DNA of 64,000 nt from an uncultured Carboxylicivirga sp. (GCF_963668385.1 NZ_OY764327.1:4312501-4376500), one strand, 5' to 3'; positions 48,102-58,006 are shown, counted from the stretch's first letter. Notes: generated by a model not told the origin, from the letters alone. Numbers and translations: made by a program.

Positions 48102-50084
48102 ATGATAGAAAAATTTAACCAAAAAATTTCGCCAGCCGGAAAGTTTAAAAATGAAGGCTACCACGATGATCCGTACTTAAGATCATTAATTACCAAGCAC
48201 GAAAAGATTGCAACAAAAATTTATAAGTCTTCTACCGAAGGTTCTAAGGCTGTTGCATCAGAAATAGCATCGATCATTAAAATCAAAGAACTAGAAGGTA
48301 AAAAGTGTGTGTTAGGGTTAGCTGTTGGTTCAGCACCAAGCGAGGTGTACGACGAGTTGGTTACGATGCACAAAAAAGAAGGTTTAAGCTTTAAAAATGT
48401 GATTGTTTTTAATGTGATGGAGTATTATCCTATTGCTCCTAATGCATTGCAAAGTTTTAGCCGTAATATCAAAGAGAAGTTTTTTGATAAAATTGACATT
48501 CCAAAAGAAAATATATTTGAGTTAGATTCAACCCTTCCACAAGAAAAAATATATGATTTCTGTCGTAAATTTGAAGAAGAGATCGACAAAGTTGAAGGAA
48601 TTGATATGCAAATTCTGGGTATTGGAGGAACGGGGCATATTGGCTTAAATGAACCCGGTTCTTCTCGTAATTCGTTAACTCGTATTGTATCGCTTGATGA
48701 TATTACCCGTACTGTAGCAGCATCTGATTTTTTTGGTAAAGATAATGTGCCGCGTAAAGCTATTACCATGGGTGTTGCAACCATATTTAAAGCTAAACGT
48801 ATTCGTTTACTTGCCTGGGGTGAAGGAAAAGCTGGGATTATCAAAAAAACAGTTGAAGGAAATATTACAGAAGAAGTTCCATCTTCGTTTTTACAAAGTC
48901 ACGAAAATTGTCATGTTATTGTAGACGAAGCATCAGCTGATGAACTCACTCGAGTTAAAACACCATGGTTGATTGATAGTGTTATTTGGAACGATCGCAT
49001 GGTGAAAAAAGCCGTGGTTTGGTTATGTCAAAAGGTTAAGAAACCAATTTTGAAACTAACTGATCGTGATTACAATGATAATGGTATGGGCGATATTCTT
49101 GCAGAAAAGGGATCGGCCTATCAGATTAATATTAAGATTTTTAATGAATTGCAGAAAACCATTACTGGATGGCCTGGTGGTAAACCTAATGCAGATGATT
49201 CTAATCGACCAGAGAGAAAATCACCAGAAAAGAAACGTGTCATTATTTTTAGTCCACACCCTGATGATGATGTAATTTCGATGGGGGGAACAATGCTTCG
49301 TTTGGTTGATCAGGGGCATGATGTGAATTTAGCCTATCAGGTATCGGGTAACCTTGCTGTATCAGATGACGATGTACTTCGTTATATTGACTTTATTGAT
49401 GAGTATACCGACGATTTAAAAATTGAATCGAAAGAGTTAAAAGCAGAGCATGATAAAATAAGAAAGTTTATTGCAAATAAAAAACACGATCAAATTGATT
49501 TACCTGAAATTAGAAGGGTTAAAACATTGATCAGGGTTGGGGAGGCAAAAGCCGGATGTAGATATGCAAATGTGAAAAGTGAAAATGTAAACTTTTTAAA
49601 TTTACCATTTTACGAAACAGGTGGAGTAGAGAAGAAGCCTATTGGCAAAGAAGATGTGAAAATTATTGTGGATATGATCCGTAAAGTTAAACCACATCAA
49701 ATTTATGCAGCAGGTGATTTATCAGATCCTCATGGAACGCATCGTGTTTGTTTAGATGCCATTTTCCAAGCTATCGATATTTTGAAGAAAGAAGAGTGGA
49801 TGAAAGATTGTTGGGTTTGGTTGTATCGTGGAGCATGGCACGAATGGGAAATCCATAACATTGAAATGGCAGTACCAATTAGTCCGGATGAGTTGATGCG
49901 TAAGCGTAATGCGATATTTAAGCATCAATCGCAAAAAGACGGAGCCATGTTTTTAGGAGGTGATAGTCGTGAGTTTTGGCAAAGAGCCGAAGATCGTAAC
50001 CGCGGAACTGCTAAGTTGTACAACGAGTTGGGAATGGCGGAATATGAGGCTTTTGAAGCTTTTGTACGATACGAATTTCTATAA
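48102..50084 (+). CDS. NagB-like sugar-phosphate isomerase/deaminase domain fused to PIG-L deacetylase
   Basis: 660 residues. Residues about 35-300 follow the glucosamine-6-phosphate deaminase fold ('FKNVIVFN', 'LGIGGTGHIGLNEPGSS'). Residues about 375-650 form a PIG-L metal-dependent deacetylase with 'FSPHPDDDVISMGG' and 'DPHGTHRVC'. The NagB-PIG-L fusion is a known Bacteroidota arrangement, linked to amino-sugar breakdown. By alignment with E. coli NagB, the catalytic Asp72 (in MDEY) is Met106 here (VMEY) and Asp141 (in NDGH) is Thr177 (GTGH), while His143 and Glu148 are kept (179 and 184). Deaminase activity is therefore in doubt. Its promoter has an operator-like palindrome. Confidence 0.88.
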   Translation: MIEKFNQKISPAGKFKNEGYHDDPYLRSLITKHEKIATKIYKSSTEGSKAVASEIASIIKIKELEGKKCVLGLAVGSAPSEVYDELVTMHKKEGLSFKNVIVFNVMEYYPIAPNALQSFSRNIKEKFFDKIDIPKENIFELDSTLPQEKIYDFCRKFEEEIDKVEGIDMQILGIGGTGHIGLNEPGSSRNSLTRIVSLDDITRTVAASDFFGKDNVPRKAITMGVATIFKAKRIRLLAWGEGKAGIIKKTVEGNITEEVPSSFLQSHENCHVIVDEASADELTRVKTPWLIDSVIWNDRMVKKAVVWLCQKVKKPILKLTDRDYNDNGMGDILAEKGSAYQINIKIFNELQKTITGWPGGKPNADDSNRPERKSPEKKRVIIFSPHPDDDVISMGGTMLRLVDQGHDVNLAYQVSGNLAVSDDDVLRYIDFIDEYTDDLKIESKELKAEHDKIRKFIANKKHDQIDLPEIRRVKTLIRVGEAKAGCRYANVKSENVNFLNLPFYETGGVEKKPIGKEDVKIIVDMIRKVKPHQIYAAGDLSDPHGTHRVCLDAIFQAIDILKKEEWMKDCWVWLYRGAWHEWEIHNIEMAVPISPDELMRKRNAIFKHQSQKDGAMFLGGDSREFWQRAEDRNRGTAKLYNELGMAEYEAFEAFVRYEFL

Positions 50085-50105
50085 ATAAGTGAGTTAATGA
50101 TAGTG

Positions 50106-50140
50106 AACAGGTGTTGAATTTTCAGCACCTGTTTTTTTTT
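50106..50140 (+). terminator. terminator of the NagB-PIG-L gene
   Basis: AACAGGTGTTGA pairs with TCAGCACCTGTT over 12 bp around ATTT, then nine T. Confidence 0.92.
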
Positions 50141-50176
50141 GAAAAAAATGGCTATAGGTTCAATAAAGTATTTATT

Positions 50177-50184
50177 TATCTTTG
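50177..50184 (+). promoter_or_regulatory. -7 element for the FKBP gene
   Basis: TATCTTTG fits TAnnTTTG, 19 nt before the ATG at 50204, giving a short leader. Confidence 0.55.
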
Positions 50185-50203
50185 AAATATTAAAACTAAA
50201 TAA

Positions 50204-50854
50204 ATGAATAAACTGATTTCAAAATTAACAGTTGTAGCTGCTGTTGCTGTTAGTGCAATGGCTTGCCAGCAAGGTAATAATAATCAACCTGCTGCTTTAA
50301 CTTCTCAAAGTGACAGTACTAGCTATGGATATGGTGTGTTAGTTGCTAATCAATTAGCAAAGATTGAGGGAATTAACCCAGAATTGGTTGCAGCTGGTGT
50401 ACGTGAGCAGTTAAACAAAAATGCTCAATTGACTTTAGAAGAAGCTAATAATGCTATTACTTACGAAAAAAGAAAAGAAGGCGAAGATTTTTTAGCTGCT
50501 AATGCTAAAAAAGAAGGCGTTCAGGTTACTGCAAGTGGCTTACAATATAAAATTATTGAAGAAGGTACTGGTAAATCACCTGTTGCCACTAATACTGTAA
50601 AAGTACACTATACAGGTACCTTAATTGATGGAACTAAATTTGATAGTTCTGTTGATAGAGGTGAACCAGCTGAGTTTCAATTAAACAGAGTAATTCCTGG
50701 TTGGACTGAAGGATTGCAATTATTAAAAGAAGGTGGAAAAGCAATGCTTTATATTCCTTATAACCTTGGTTATGGAGAGCGTGGTGCTGGAGGTATGATC
50801 CCTCCTTATTCAGCTTTGATTTTCGAAGTTGAATTAATCGAGATTGTAGACTAA
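50204..50854 (+). CDS. FKBP-type peptidyl-prolyl isomerase lipoprotein
   Basis: 216 residues. The lipoprotein signal is '[15 protein letters not shown]', with Cys at 21. An N-terminal helical dimerisation-type region (about 35-105) is followed by the FKBP domain (about 115-216), '[18 protein letters not shown]', '[28 protein letters not shown]' (given in part) and '[24 protein letters not shown]'. It belongs to the Mip/FkpA group that catalyses prolyl cis-trans isomerisation and assists folding of envelope proteins. It is monocistronic between two terminators. Confidence 0.94.
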   Translation: MNKLISKLTVVAAVAVSAMACQQGNNNQPAALTSQSDSTSYGYGVLVANQLAKIEGINPELVAAGVREQLNKNAQLTLEEANNAITYEKRKEGEDFLAANAKKEGVQVTASGLQYKIIEEGTGKSPVATNTVKVHYTGTLIDGTKFDSSVDRGEPAEFQLNRVIPGWTEGLQLLKEGGKAMLYIPYNLGYGERGAGGMIPPYSALIFEVELIEIVD

Positions 50855-50875
50855 TTTTAATTAACGATAAATGAG

Positions 50876-50902
50876 AAACGGGCCTTTAGTGCCCGTTTTT
50901 TA
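50876..50902. terminator. bidirectional terminator between FKBP and acetyltransferase genes
   Basis: AAACGGGC pairs with GCCCGTTT around CTTTAGT, with T and A runs. Its right edge overlaps the stop codon of the converging acetyltransferase gene. Confidence 0.9.
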
Positions 50903-51373
50903 TTTTACAGAGGTTTGCCAGAATAAATATTCGGGATTTGTTTTATCAAATCCTTCGCTTCTATATAAATTTTGGGCTACAGGATTATCTGATCTAACTT
51001 CAAGTGTAATTTTGCAACAGTTATTAGCTATTGCTACTTGCTTAACAGCTTTCATTAGTTTATGGCCATACCCCTTACCACGCGAAGAAGGTAGTACAAT
51101 AAAATCGTGAATATTTAGTATGGGTGCTGCTTTAAAAGTAGAAAAGGCATAAAAACAATTTGCTAAACCTATGTATTCATTTCCTTCCTTTAGTAGGATG
51201 CCAGCATAATTATTTGTTTTTGCTAAGCCCTCTTTCATTTGTTCAAATAACTCCTTGCTTAATGGTTTGCCTGATCCCATAGGATCTCTCATGTATGCAT
51301 CCATCAATATAAATAAAGCCTCTTGATGTTCCGCTTTTGAAAGATCAATTATTTCAGAGCTTAACTTGTTCAT
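50900..51373 (-). CDS. GNAT-family N-acetyltransferase
   Basis: 157 residues, a single GNAT fold. The acetyl-CoA loop appears as 'FIVLPSSRGKGYGHKLMKAVKQVA', with the R/Q-x-x-G-x-G/A signature (RGKGYG), followed by 'ITLEVRSDNPVAQNLYRSEGF', usual for the last helices. It transfers an acetyl group to an unknown amine. It begins 10 nt after the end of the NifA-like gene on the same strand, so it is likely cotranscribed with it. Whether it has any link to nitrogen fixation is not visible. Confidence 0.87.
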   Translation of the reverse strand: MNKLSSEIIDLSKAEHQEALFILMDAYMRDPMGSGKPLSKELFEQMKEGLAKTNNYAGILLKEGNEYIGLANCFYAFSTFKAAPILNIHDFIVLPSSRGKGYGHKLMKAVKQVAIANNCCKITLEVRSDNPVAQNLYRSEGFDKTNPEYLFWQTSVK

Positions 51374-51383
51374 TAGTTATTTA

Positions 51384-52940
51384 TTATACCTTAAACCTCC
51401 AGGCGTCAATTTCGTATTTTTTAATACGAGTACCCAACATTCTTTCAGTAATTTTTAAAACTTCAGCAGCCTTAGTTATATTACCTTTGGTTGTGGTAAG
51501 AGCATCCCTAATTAATTGTGTTTCTACTTGTTCAATAATTGGTACCATGCCACCCTCTAAGCTAGTGTTTGTTGATTCTGCAGTTTGTAATGTAGGAGGT
51601 AAGTCATAACTATGAATTACATCATCTTTACACATAATACAAGCTCTTTCAATAACATTTTCTAATTCGCGAACGTTACCTGGCCAGCGATGAACCATTA
51701 GCATATTAATAGCTGATGTGGTTATTCTTTTTATCTTACGATTATTTTTTTTATTGAATTTATCTATGAAATGATCGACCAAAATTGGAATATCATCTCT
51801 ACGTTCGCGTAATGGTGGAATAAAAATGGGGAACACGTTAATTCTGTAATATAAATCTTCTCGGTATTCTCCTTTTTCAATCTGTTCTTCTAAATTACGA
51901 TTGGTAGCAGCAACTATTCGTACGTCGGATTTAATTGTTTCTGTTCCTCCTATTCGTTCAAATTCCCTTTCTTGAATAACTCGTAACAATTTAACCTGAG
52001 TAGGTAGAGGAAGATCTCCAATTTCATCAAGAAATATTGTTCCTCCATGAGCTAATTCAAATCTTCCTTTTCGTTGTTGATCGGCTCCCGTAAAAGCTCC
52101 TTTTTCATGACCAAATAGTTCACTTTCAATTAAGGATTCTGGCAATGCTGAACAATTAACCTTAATAAGAGCCTTTTTAGCTCTGTTGCTATTGTTATGA
52201 ATAGCTTCGGCAAAAAGTTCCTTACCAATTCCGCTTTCTCCACGAAGTAAAACGGTACTGTTTGTTTGAGCCACACGATTAACAAGGGCAAATAAATCAG
52301 TCATTTTAACGGAGTTACCAATGATATTATGCCGTTTTGTATCGTTTATCTGACTTTGGAGATTTCTGTTTTCTTCTCGCAGACGTTCAAGTTCCTCTAG
52401 TTTTTCTTGTTTATAACTAGCTGTTTTAGCAATCATTGAACCAATAATGCTTAAGAGGCGAATGTCTTCACTACTTTCAATTTTCGGATTATAGGTTCGC
52501 ACAACGCTTAATGCTCCTGATACTACGTTATCCAATAACAGAGGAACACATATATAAGTTAATTCATGGCCGTCTTTGGTTAATTCGGCTCTGGTTTTAT
52601 TTACAAATAGTTTCGATTTAGAAATCTCCGGAATAACAACTGGTTTAGCTAATTCTATTACTTTACCAATAATACCTTCGCCTAAGTTGTATTTGCCTCT
52701 TGCTTGCTGAGATTCACTTAATCCATAGGCTGAATTAATTAAAATTTGTCTGTTTTGTCTATTTAGTATAGTTACAAAACTTCTTTCCGCATCTAAGTAA
52801 CGAACTAATGATGCCATTATGGGCGTTAGGTCGTTGTTCAATTCCTTGCTTTCAAGCAATCGCTGACTTATATCAAAAAGAAGAGCTATCTCTTTAAAAC
52901 CATAACATTCATCACCAACTTTTCTGCATTTAAACTCCAT
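51384..52940 (-). CDS. nifA: NifA-like sigma-54-dependent activator
   Basis: 518 residues, near the length of Azotobacter NifA (522). Residues about 20-175 are a GAF domain ('LFDISQRLLESKELNNDL', 'AERSFVTILNRQ', 'GEGIIGKVIELAKPVVIPEI'). Residues about 205-435 are the AAA+ sigma-54 activator, with Walker A 'GESGIGKELFAEAIH', the 'GAFTGA' loop that touches sigma-54, and Walker B 'GGTIFLDEIGDLPL'. A Fis-type HTH is at about 470-515. The CxxC in 'RACIMCKDD' is present, but the four-Cys oxygen-sensing motif of rhizobial NifA is not. Its position 4 kb from nifH with a -24/-12 promoter supports NifA; another sigma-54 regulator is less likely. Confidence 0.85.
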   Translation of the reverse strand: MEFKCRKVGDECYGFKEIALLFDISQRLLESKELNNDLTPIMASLVRYLDAERSFVTILNRQNRQILINSAYGLSESQQARGKYNLGEGIIGKVIELAKPVVIPEISKSKLFVNKTRAELTKDGHELTYICVPLLLDNVVSGALSVVRTYNPKIESSEDIRLLSIIGSMIAKTASYKQEKLEELERLREENRNLQSQINDTKRHNIIGNSVKMTDLFALVNRVAQTNSTVLLRGESGIGKELFAEAIHNNSNRAKKALIKVNCSALPESLIESELFGHEKGAFTGADQQRKGRFELAHGGTIFLDEIGDLPLPTQVKLLRVIQEREFERIGGTETIKSDVRIVAATNRNLEEQIEKGEYREDLYYRINVFPIFIPPLRERRDDIPILVDHFIDKFNKKNNRKIKRITTSAINMLMVHRWPGNVRELENVIERACIMCKDDVIHSYDLPPTLQTAESTNTSLEGGMVPIIEQVETQLIRDALTTTKGNITKAAEVLKITERMLGTRIKKYEIDAWRFKV

Positions 52941-52981
52941 AGAATTAGTAGTAGTTGTTTTTTATTCCAAGATCTGTGTTT

Positions 52982-52989
52982 CAAAAATA
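52982..52989 (-). promoter_or_regulatory. -7 element for nifA
   Basis: On the minus strand TATTTTTG, fitting TAnnTTTG, 42 nt before the ATG at 52940. Confidence 0.5.
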
Positions 52990-53267
52990 TAAATTATTCA
53001 TTATACTATCGTTCTAAATGGAAGTAAAAACACTTTATTTATAATAAATATAAATTTCAAGGTGCGAAAAAATAGACTGTTTGTAAGTAGAAGTGCAAAT
53101 TCATTGTTTTATGTAATGTATGATTCTGTAAAATGAAAGTTAGTTTATAATGTTTAGATAACGGATTTGAGTTAATTATGTAGTGTGATCTGATTTCTAT
53201 GATTAGCACAACTAGCAATACCAACAGAAATAAATGGAAGGATTAAGTACTATTTAGATGTATAAAT
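52990..53267. other. divergent region between nifA and hemH
   Basis: AT-rich, with no ORF or strong hairpin. It holds the divergent promoters whose -7 elements are listed at 52982 and 53268. Confidence 0.5.
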
Positions 53268-53275
53268 TATCTTTG
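53268..53275 (+). promoter_or_regulatory. -7 element for hemH
   Basis: TATCTTTG fits TAnnTTTG and lies 57 nt before the ATG at 53333. Confidence 0.55.
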
Positions 53276-53332
53276 ATAACGTTAAACAAATAAAAATGAT
53301 GGCTGTTTTAAGGTTTATCAGATAATTAATCA

Positions 53333-54373
53333 ATGAGTAAAACAGGAATATTAATTGTAAATTTAGGTACACCCGATAGCTACAATAAAAAAGATGTAAA
53401 GAAATACCTATCCGAATTTCTAATGGATGGACGTGTGATTGATATATCATATTGGAAGCGATTTTTATTAGTAAACGGTATTATAGCTCCTTTTAGATCA
53501 AAGAAAGTATCAAAAGAATATAAAAAGCTTTGGTTAACTAATGGGTCACCGCTTAAGGTATATGGAGAAGAACTAGTAGATAAAGTTCAAAGCATAGTAA
53601 ATGAAGAGAACAAAGATGCCATTGTTGTTCTTGGAATGCGATACAAAAATCCATCAATTGAAACAGCCTTAGATATACTCAAGAGAGAGGCTGTAGATCG
53701 AATTATTGTATTTCCTCTTTTTCCTCAATATGCATCAGCAACTGTTGGATCTGTAGCACAAAAAGTAATGGATATTACTAAGAATTGGGAGGTAATCCCA
53801 TCCATTAACTTTATAAATGATTATCATGATAACGAAAACTACATTAATTCATTTACTCAAAAAGTTATTGATGATGTGAATAACCATAAGCCTGATCATA
53901 TTTTATTTAGTTATCACGGAATTCCAGAGCGACATCTTCAAAGAGTTCAAAAACAGAACGATAACTTGTGTTCTTATCCTGAATGTTCTTGTCATAAATT
54001 AAACGTTGTTCACCGGTATTGTTATCGATCGGCATGTTATAATACAACCAAGCTAATTGCGAATAAAGCTGGTTTATCAAGTGAAGTTTATTCAACTAGC
54101 TTTCAGAGCAGATTAGGTAAAACACCATGGATACAACCATATACAGATAATAGTATAGTGCAATTGGCAAAAAATGGAGTTAGAAATTTATTGGTTGTAT
54201 CACCCTCGTTTGTTGCAGATTGTTTAGAAACTACATTGGAAATTGGAGAGCAGTATAAGGAATTATTCATAGAAAATGGGGGAGCACAATTTGCATTCAC
54301 CAAAAGCTTAAATGCAGATGATAATTGGGCAAAAGCAGTCGTGAGAATTATTGAGAGGAAAATAAAATTGTAA
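53333..54373 (+). CDS. hemH: ferrochelatase
   Basis: 346 residues. Ferrochelatase inserts Fe(II) into protoporphyrin IX to make haem. The start 'TGILIVNLGTPDSYNKKDVKKYL' is typical; the metal-binding His is in 'ILFSYHGIPERHL', and the conserved Glu is in 'SFVADCLETTLEIGEQY'. A Cys-rich patch, 'LCSYPECSCHKLNVVHRYC' then 'CYNTTKLIA', is more extended than the usual single Cys pair and could hold an iron-sulfur cluster, as in some bacterial ferrochelatases. The haem demand of the octaheme operon makes sense of the gene, though they are 9 kb apart. A terminator follows. Confidence 0.95.
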   Translation: MSKTGILIVNLGTPDSYNKKDVKKYLSEFLMDGRVIDISYWKRFLLVNGIIAPFRSKKVSKEYKKLWLTNGSPLKVYGEELVDKVQSIVNEENKDAIVVLGMRYKNPSIETALDILKREAVDRIIVFPLFPQYASATVGSVAQKVMDITKNWEVIPSINFINDYHDNENYINSFTQKVIDDVNNHKPDHILFSYHGIPERHLQRVQKQNDNLCSYPECSCHKLNVVHRYCYRSACYNTTKLIANKAGLSSEVYSTSFQSRLGKTPWIQPYTDNSIVQLAKNGVRNLLVVSPSFVADCLETTLEIGEQYKELFIENGGAQFAFTKSLNADDNWAKAVVRIIERKIKL

Positions 54374-54390
54374 TTCAGATATTTATAATT

Positions 54391-54428
54391 AAAAAAAGGA
54401 TGATCAACTTTTTGATCATCCTTTTTTA
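54391..54428 (+). terminator. terminator of hemH
   Basis: AAAAAGGATGATCAA pairs with TTGATCATCCTTTTT around CTTT, then more T. Confidence 0.92.
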
Positions 54429-54699
54429 TTAACCTAACCCAAATCTATGAAAAAAAATCAGTCATTATATTCCAATATATGTGCCATATTTAGTTGTTAA
54501 TTGTGTTTGAATTATAATAATTGTTAATGATTACGAGTATAATGTGTATTTAATTTGGATGGTTTAATGGTTTTCTTCTAATTTCAGGTTGATGAATTTA
54601 CCTTTGTTTGGTTAAGAGGTTGACAGATGCTTCAAACAATTGTAAATTATTGTTAGTTGTAGATCAATGTTTTTAACCACATAACCTAAAACTATTATA
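54429..54699. other. upstream region of the STAS-like gene
   Basis: AT-rich region of about 270 bp, presumably holding the promoter of the next gene. No consensus element is clear enough to list. Confidence 0.5.
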
Positions 54700-55071
54700 A
54701 TGGCAATTTTGTATAAAAGACATCCGCAATTTCCAGAAGCCATTCTTATTCGGGATTTTAATGATAAGGTTGGAATTGATGAAATTATTGGTTCATGGGA
54801 AAACCTAAAGAATAATCATTTATTAAATAAAAGTTTGAAAGGAGTAATTAATAATCTTTCGAACTGTGATTTAAACTTGAATATGGATTCGTTCAAATTA
54901 CTAATGGGATACTTAAATAAAGATGAATGTTTCTACTATATTAAACTGGCAGTTGTTTGTAATAAACCTAAAACGGTTATTTATCCAGCTTTAGGAGAAG
55001 AAAAAGAATCCAAGCTTAAAATTAAACCATTTTCAACTGTAGATGCTGCTGTTAATTGGATAATTGAATAA
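54700..55071 (+). CDS. STAS/SpoIIAA-like small protein
   Basis: 123 residues and no signal sequence. The alternating beta-alpha pattern ('PEAILIRDFNDKVGIDEIIGSWENL', 'LKGVINNLSNCDLNLNMDSFKLLMGYL', 'IKLAVVCNKPKTVIYPAL') and the terminal 'FSTVDAAVNWII' match the SpoIIAA-like STAS fold of about 120 residues found in Bacteroidota. The role is not known; related proteins bind lipids or act as regulatory partners. It stands alone between hemH and the outer-membrane barrel gene. Confidence 0.65.
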   Translation: MAILYKRHPQFPEAILIRDFNDKVGIDEIIGSWENLKNNHLLNKSLKGVINNLSNCDLNLNMDSFKLLMGYLNKDECFYYIKLAVVCNKPKTVIYPALGEEKESKLKIKPFSTVDAAVNWIIE

Positions 55072-55405
55072 GGTTTTAGTTATTTAATCATTGTTACCCG
55101 GTAATTTAATTTTAAAGATTCAGCTACTCAGGATTTGGTAGTAAAAACTAATAAGCCTATCTACTTCAGAGAAGTTAAATCACGATAGTTTGTATAACAA
55201 GCTTTTTAAGAACAATTCCAGAGGAGTTGCATATAAACAATGGTCTATAAAATCAATATGTGGGTACTAATGTTACCTAATAAAAATAAAAGAAACATTG
55301 TGAATGCTTAAAACCTTTAGAGGAACAATAAAAATTGAATACAAAATGAAAACATCCATTAGTAGTTGATAGTTGTTTTTATCTGCGCTGGTATACATAT
55401 TAAAA
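55072..55405. other. gene-free intergenic region
   Basis: About 330 bp between the STAS-like gene and the barrel gene terminator. There is no supported gene. Confidence 0.5.
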
Positions 55406-55441
55406 CACATCTCCTCTTGCAAAGAGGCAAGAAGAGATGTG
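55406..55441 (-). terminator. terminator of the outer-membrane barrel gene
   Basis: Leftward CACATCTC and GAGATGTG pair, continued by CTTGC/GCAAG with one mismatch, then TTTTAAT. Confidence 0.8.
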
Positions 55442-55465
55442 ATATATAGAGTTAATTTAATAACG

Positions 55466-56755
55466 CTAAAATTCAAAGCCTAAACCAAATTCAATAATAT
55501 TTCCCGATTCCATTTTGAACTGATCAGGGGTTAAATCCTTTCTGATTTGATAATTAACTTTGGTCACAATATGCTGTGATAAATTAAAATTCATTCCAAT
55601 AGCTAAAATATTCAGATAGCTCTGCACTCTGTCAAAATTATTTAACGATTCAGCTACTTTACCGTGTGTATTTAAATGCTCAGCTCTTATAAATAGAGGT
55701 AGCTTCATTTCTCTGGTATTATATAGTTTATTGTGCTTGCCATTGCGCTGAGGCCATAGCCAATGTAAAATGTCTACACCCGCTTCAAAATATCCACCAT
55801 ATACTTCTTCACCCAGTACCTGACCATTTCCGTTTACATCTTTTGTAAGATGATAAATTCCTTCGGTGTCTGTTAATTTACCATAAGTACCTACCATTAG
55901 AAAACGAAAGTTCTTTGGATTATATCTTAAGTATCCACTATAAACTGATATCTTAGAATTAACATCGTAATTATTACCATTTAATGTATATGAATTGGGC
56001 TTGTTATATCCAAAATAACCAGAAACACTAATATCCAAATTATTAATAGGGGTGTATATCAATTGGGGAGAAATACCAAGTGATCTGAAATCAAAAGCAT
56101 CTCTACCACTTCTAATCCAAGTAGAACTGGTAAAGTCTTTACCATCAAGTCCGGTAACTACATTAATAAAGTAGTTTAATTTAGGTGTAATTTGTCCATA
56201 TGCTCCAATCCCTAATTCTATCCAGGTTGTTGGTATGATAATACGCTCAACTTCTGGCCTGTTTACCGAATAAAATAATAAAGGCTCATCATTGCTATTT
56301 ATATACCCAATTGATATGGGCTGAAATCCAGCTCTCATATTAAAAGCTTTGTTGAAGCGATAATCAAAGAATAACTCAAAGTTAAGTTCAGCATGGCCTT
56401 CGTTTCCATCAGTAAGATATTCTACCTGAATTTCGGAATTGAAAATAAACTTATCCGTAAAGCGATAACCAAAAAAAGTGGCTAATCTATATAAAGATGT
56501 ATAGTATAATTCAAGATCACCCAATTCACTTTTAGGGGGTGAATAATTGTAACCAACTCCGTTAATTTCTCCAAATCCACTTACTGACCAAGGTTTTTCT
56601 GAAAAGAAGATGCCTGAAGCAGCTTTACCTAACCCCGGATATTGTTGAGAAGAAGTTGATGTAATTGAGTCTTGTTGAGATTTTATGGTATTGAAATATA
56701 ATAGAATAGTGCCGATGCAAAGTATTCTTTTGTAGATATAAGTTTTTGTTGACAT
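55466..56755 (-). CDS. outer-membrane beta-barrel protein (porin-like)
   Basis: 429 residues. A signal peptide ends at about 'YFNTIKSQQ', followed by many amphipathic beta strands ('FNSEIQVEYLTDG', 'AELNFELFFDYRFNKAFNMRAGF') and a C-terminal strand ending 'IEFGLGFEF' with terminal Phe, as in outer-membrane barrels. The pattern 'FRFLMVGTYGKL' and 'LPLFIRAEHLN' resembles the phosphate-selective porin (OprP/O) group of Bacteroidota. The substrate is unknown. The gene is divergent from nifH with a 426-bp shared upstream region, so a link to nitrogen fixation such as molybdate or other nutrient uptake is possible, but only by position. Confidence 0.72.
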   Translation of the reverse strand: MSTKTYIYKRILCIGTILLYFNTIKSQQDSITSTSSQQYPGLGKAASGIFFSEKPWSVSGFGEINGVGYNYSPPKSELGDLELYYTSLYRLATFFGYRFTDKFIFNSEIQVEYLTDGNEGHAELNFELFFDYRFNKAFNMRAGFQPISIGYINSNDEPLLFYSVNRPEVERIIIPTTWIELGIGAYGQITPKLNYFINVVTGLDGKDFTSSTWIRSGRDAFDFRSLGISPQLIYTPINNLDISVSGYFGYNKPNSYTLNGNNYDVNSKISVYSGYLRYNPKNFRFLMVGTYGKLTDTEGIYHLTKDVNGNGQVLGEEVYGGYFEAGVDILHWLWPQRNGKHNKLYNTREMKLPLFIRAEHLNTHGKVAESLNNFDRVQSYLNILAIGMNFNLSQHIVTKVNYQIRKDLTPDQFKMESGNIIEFGLGFEF

Positions 56756-56875
56756 GCTTTAATTTTTATTTGAGTTTGCGTTCGAAAACAATATTTATGC
56801 CACAAACTCTTGTTTTATGCTGATTGTAAGAGATGTTTTTAAGTTTTATTTTTCTTTAACAAGATGCATAAGAAA

Positions 56876-56891
56876 TGTCATCTTTTTTACA
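56876..56891 (+). promoter_or_regulatory. NifA upstream activating sequence candidate (TGT-N10-ACA)
   Basis: TGTCATCTTTTTTACA has the TGT-N10-ACA form bound by NifA. It is about 236 bp before the -24 element, further than the usual 80-150 bp but workable by DNA looping. Confidence 0.4.
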
Positions 56892-56999
56892 TAAAATGTA
56901 ACAAAAATGTGAGGATAACTAATAGATTGTTATTCTAAGTTGCACTTATACAACGAAATGATGCTGAAATGCTATAAATGTCATCATTTTCGTGATATT

Positions 57000-57013
57000 C
57001 TACATTAATGTAG
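57000..57013. promoter_or_regulatory. 14-bp perfect palindrome upstream of nifH
   Basis: CTACATTAATGTAG is its own reverse complement. It lies about 115-127 bp upstream of the -24 element, the usual place for an activator site. Confidence 0.45.
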
Positions 57014-57126
57014 GAAATAGAGGCTGTGCCAAAATTCTTAAAATTTATTTAAAAAAATTATACCTTCAGTATATCAGTGAGTTAGGTGTGTTTTTGAATC
57101 AATTAATAAACCATGACTTTTGTCAT

Positions 57127-57142
57127 TGGCACATTGTGTGCT
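57127..57142 (+). promoter_or_regulatory. sigma-54 (-24/-12) promoter of nifH
   Basis: TGGCACattgtGTGCT has the -24 GG and -12 GC at the standard 10-nt spacing. The -24 half is a perfect TGGCAC and the -12 half is one base off at its first position and one at its last. It lies 40 nt before the nifH ATG. Confidence 0.82.
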
Positions 57143-57163
57143 TTAAGGGAAAGCAGATAATAA

Positions 57164-58006
<843 letters not shown>

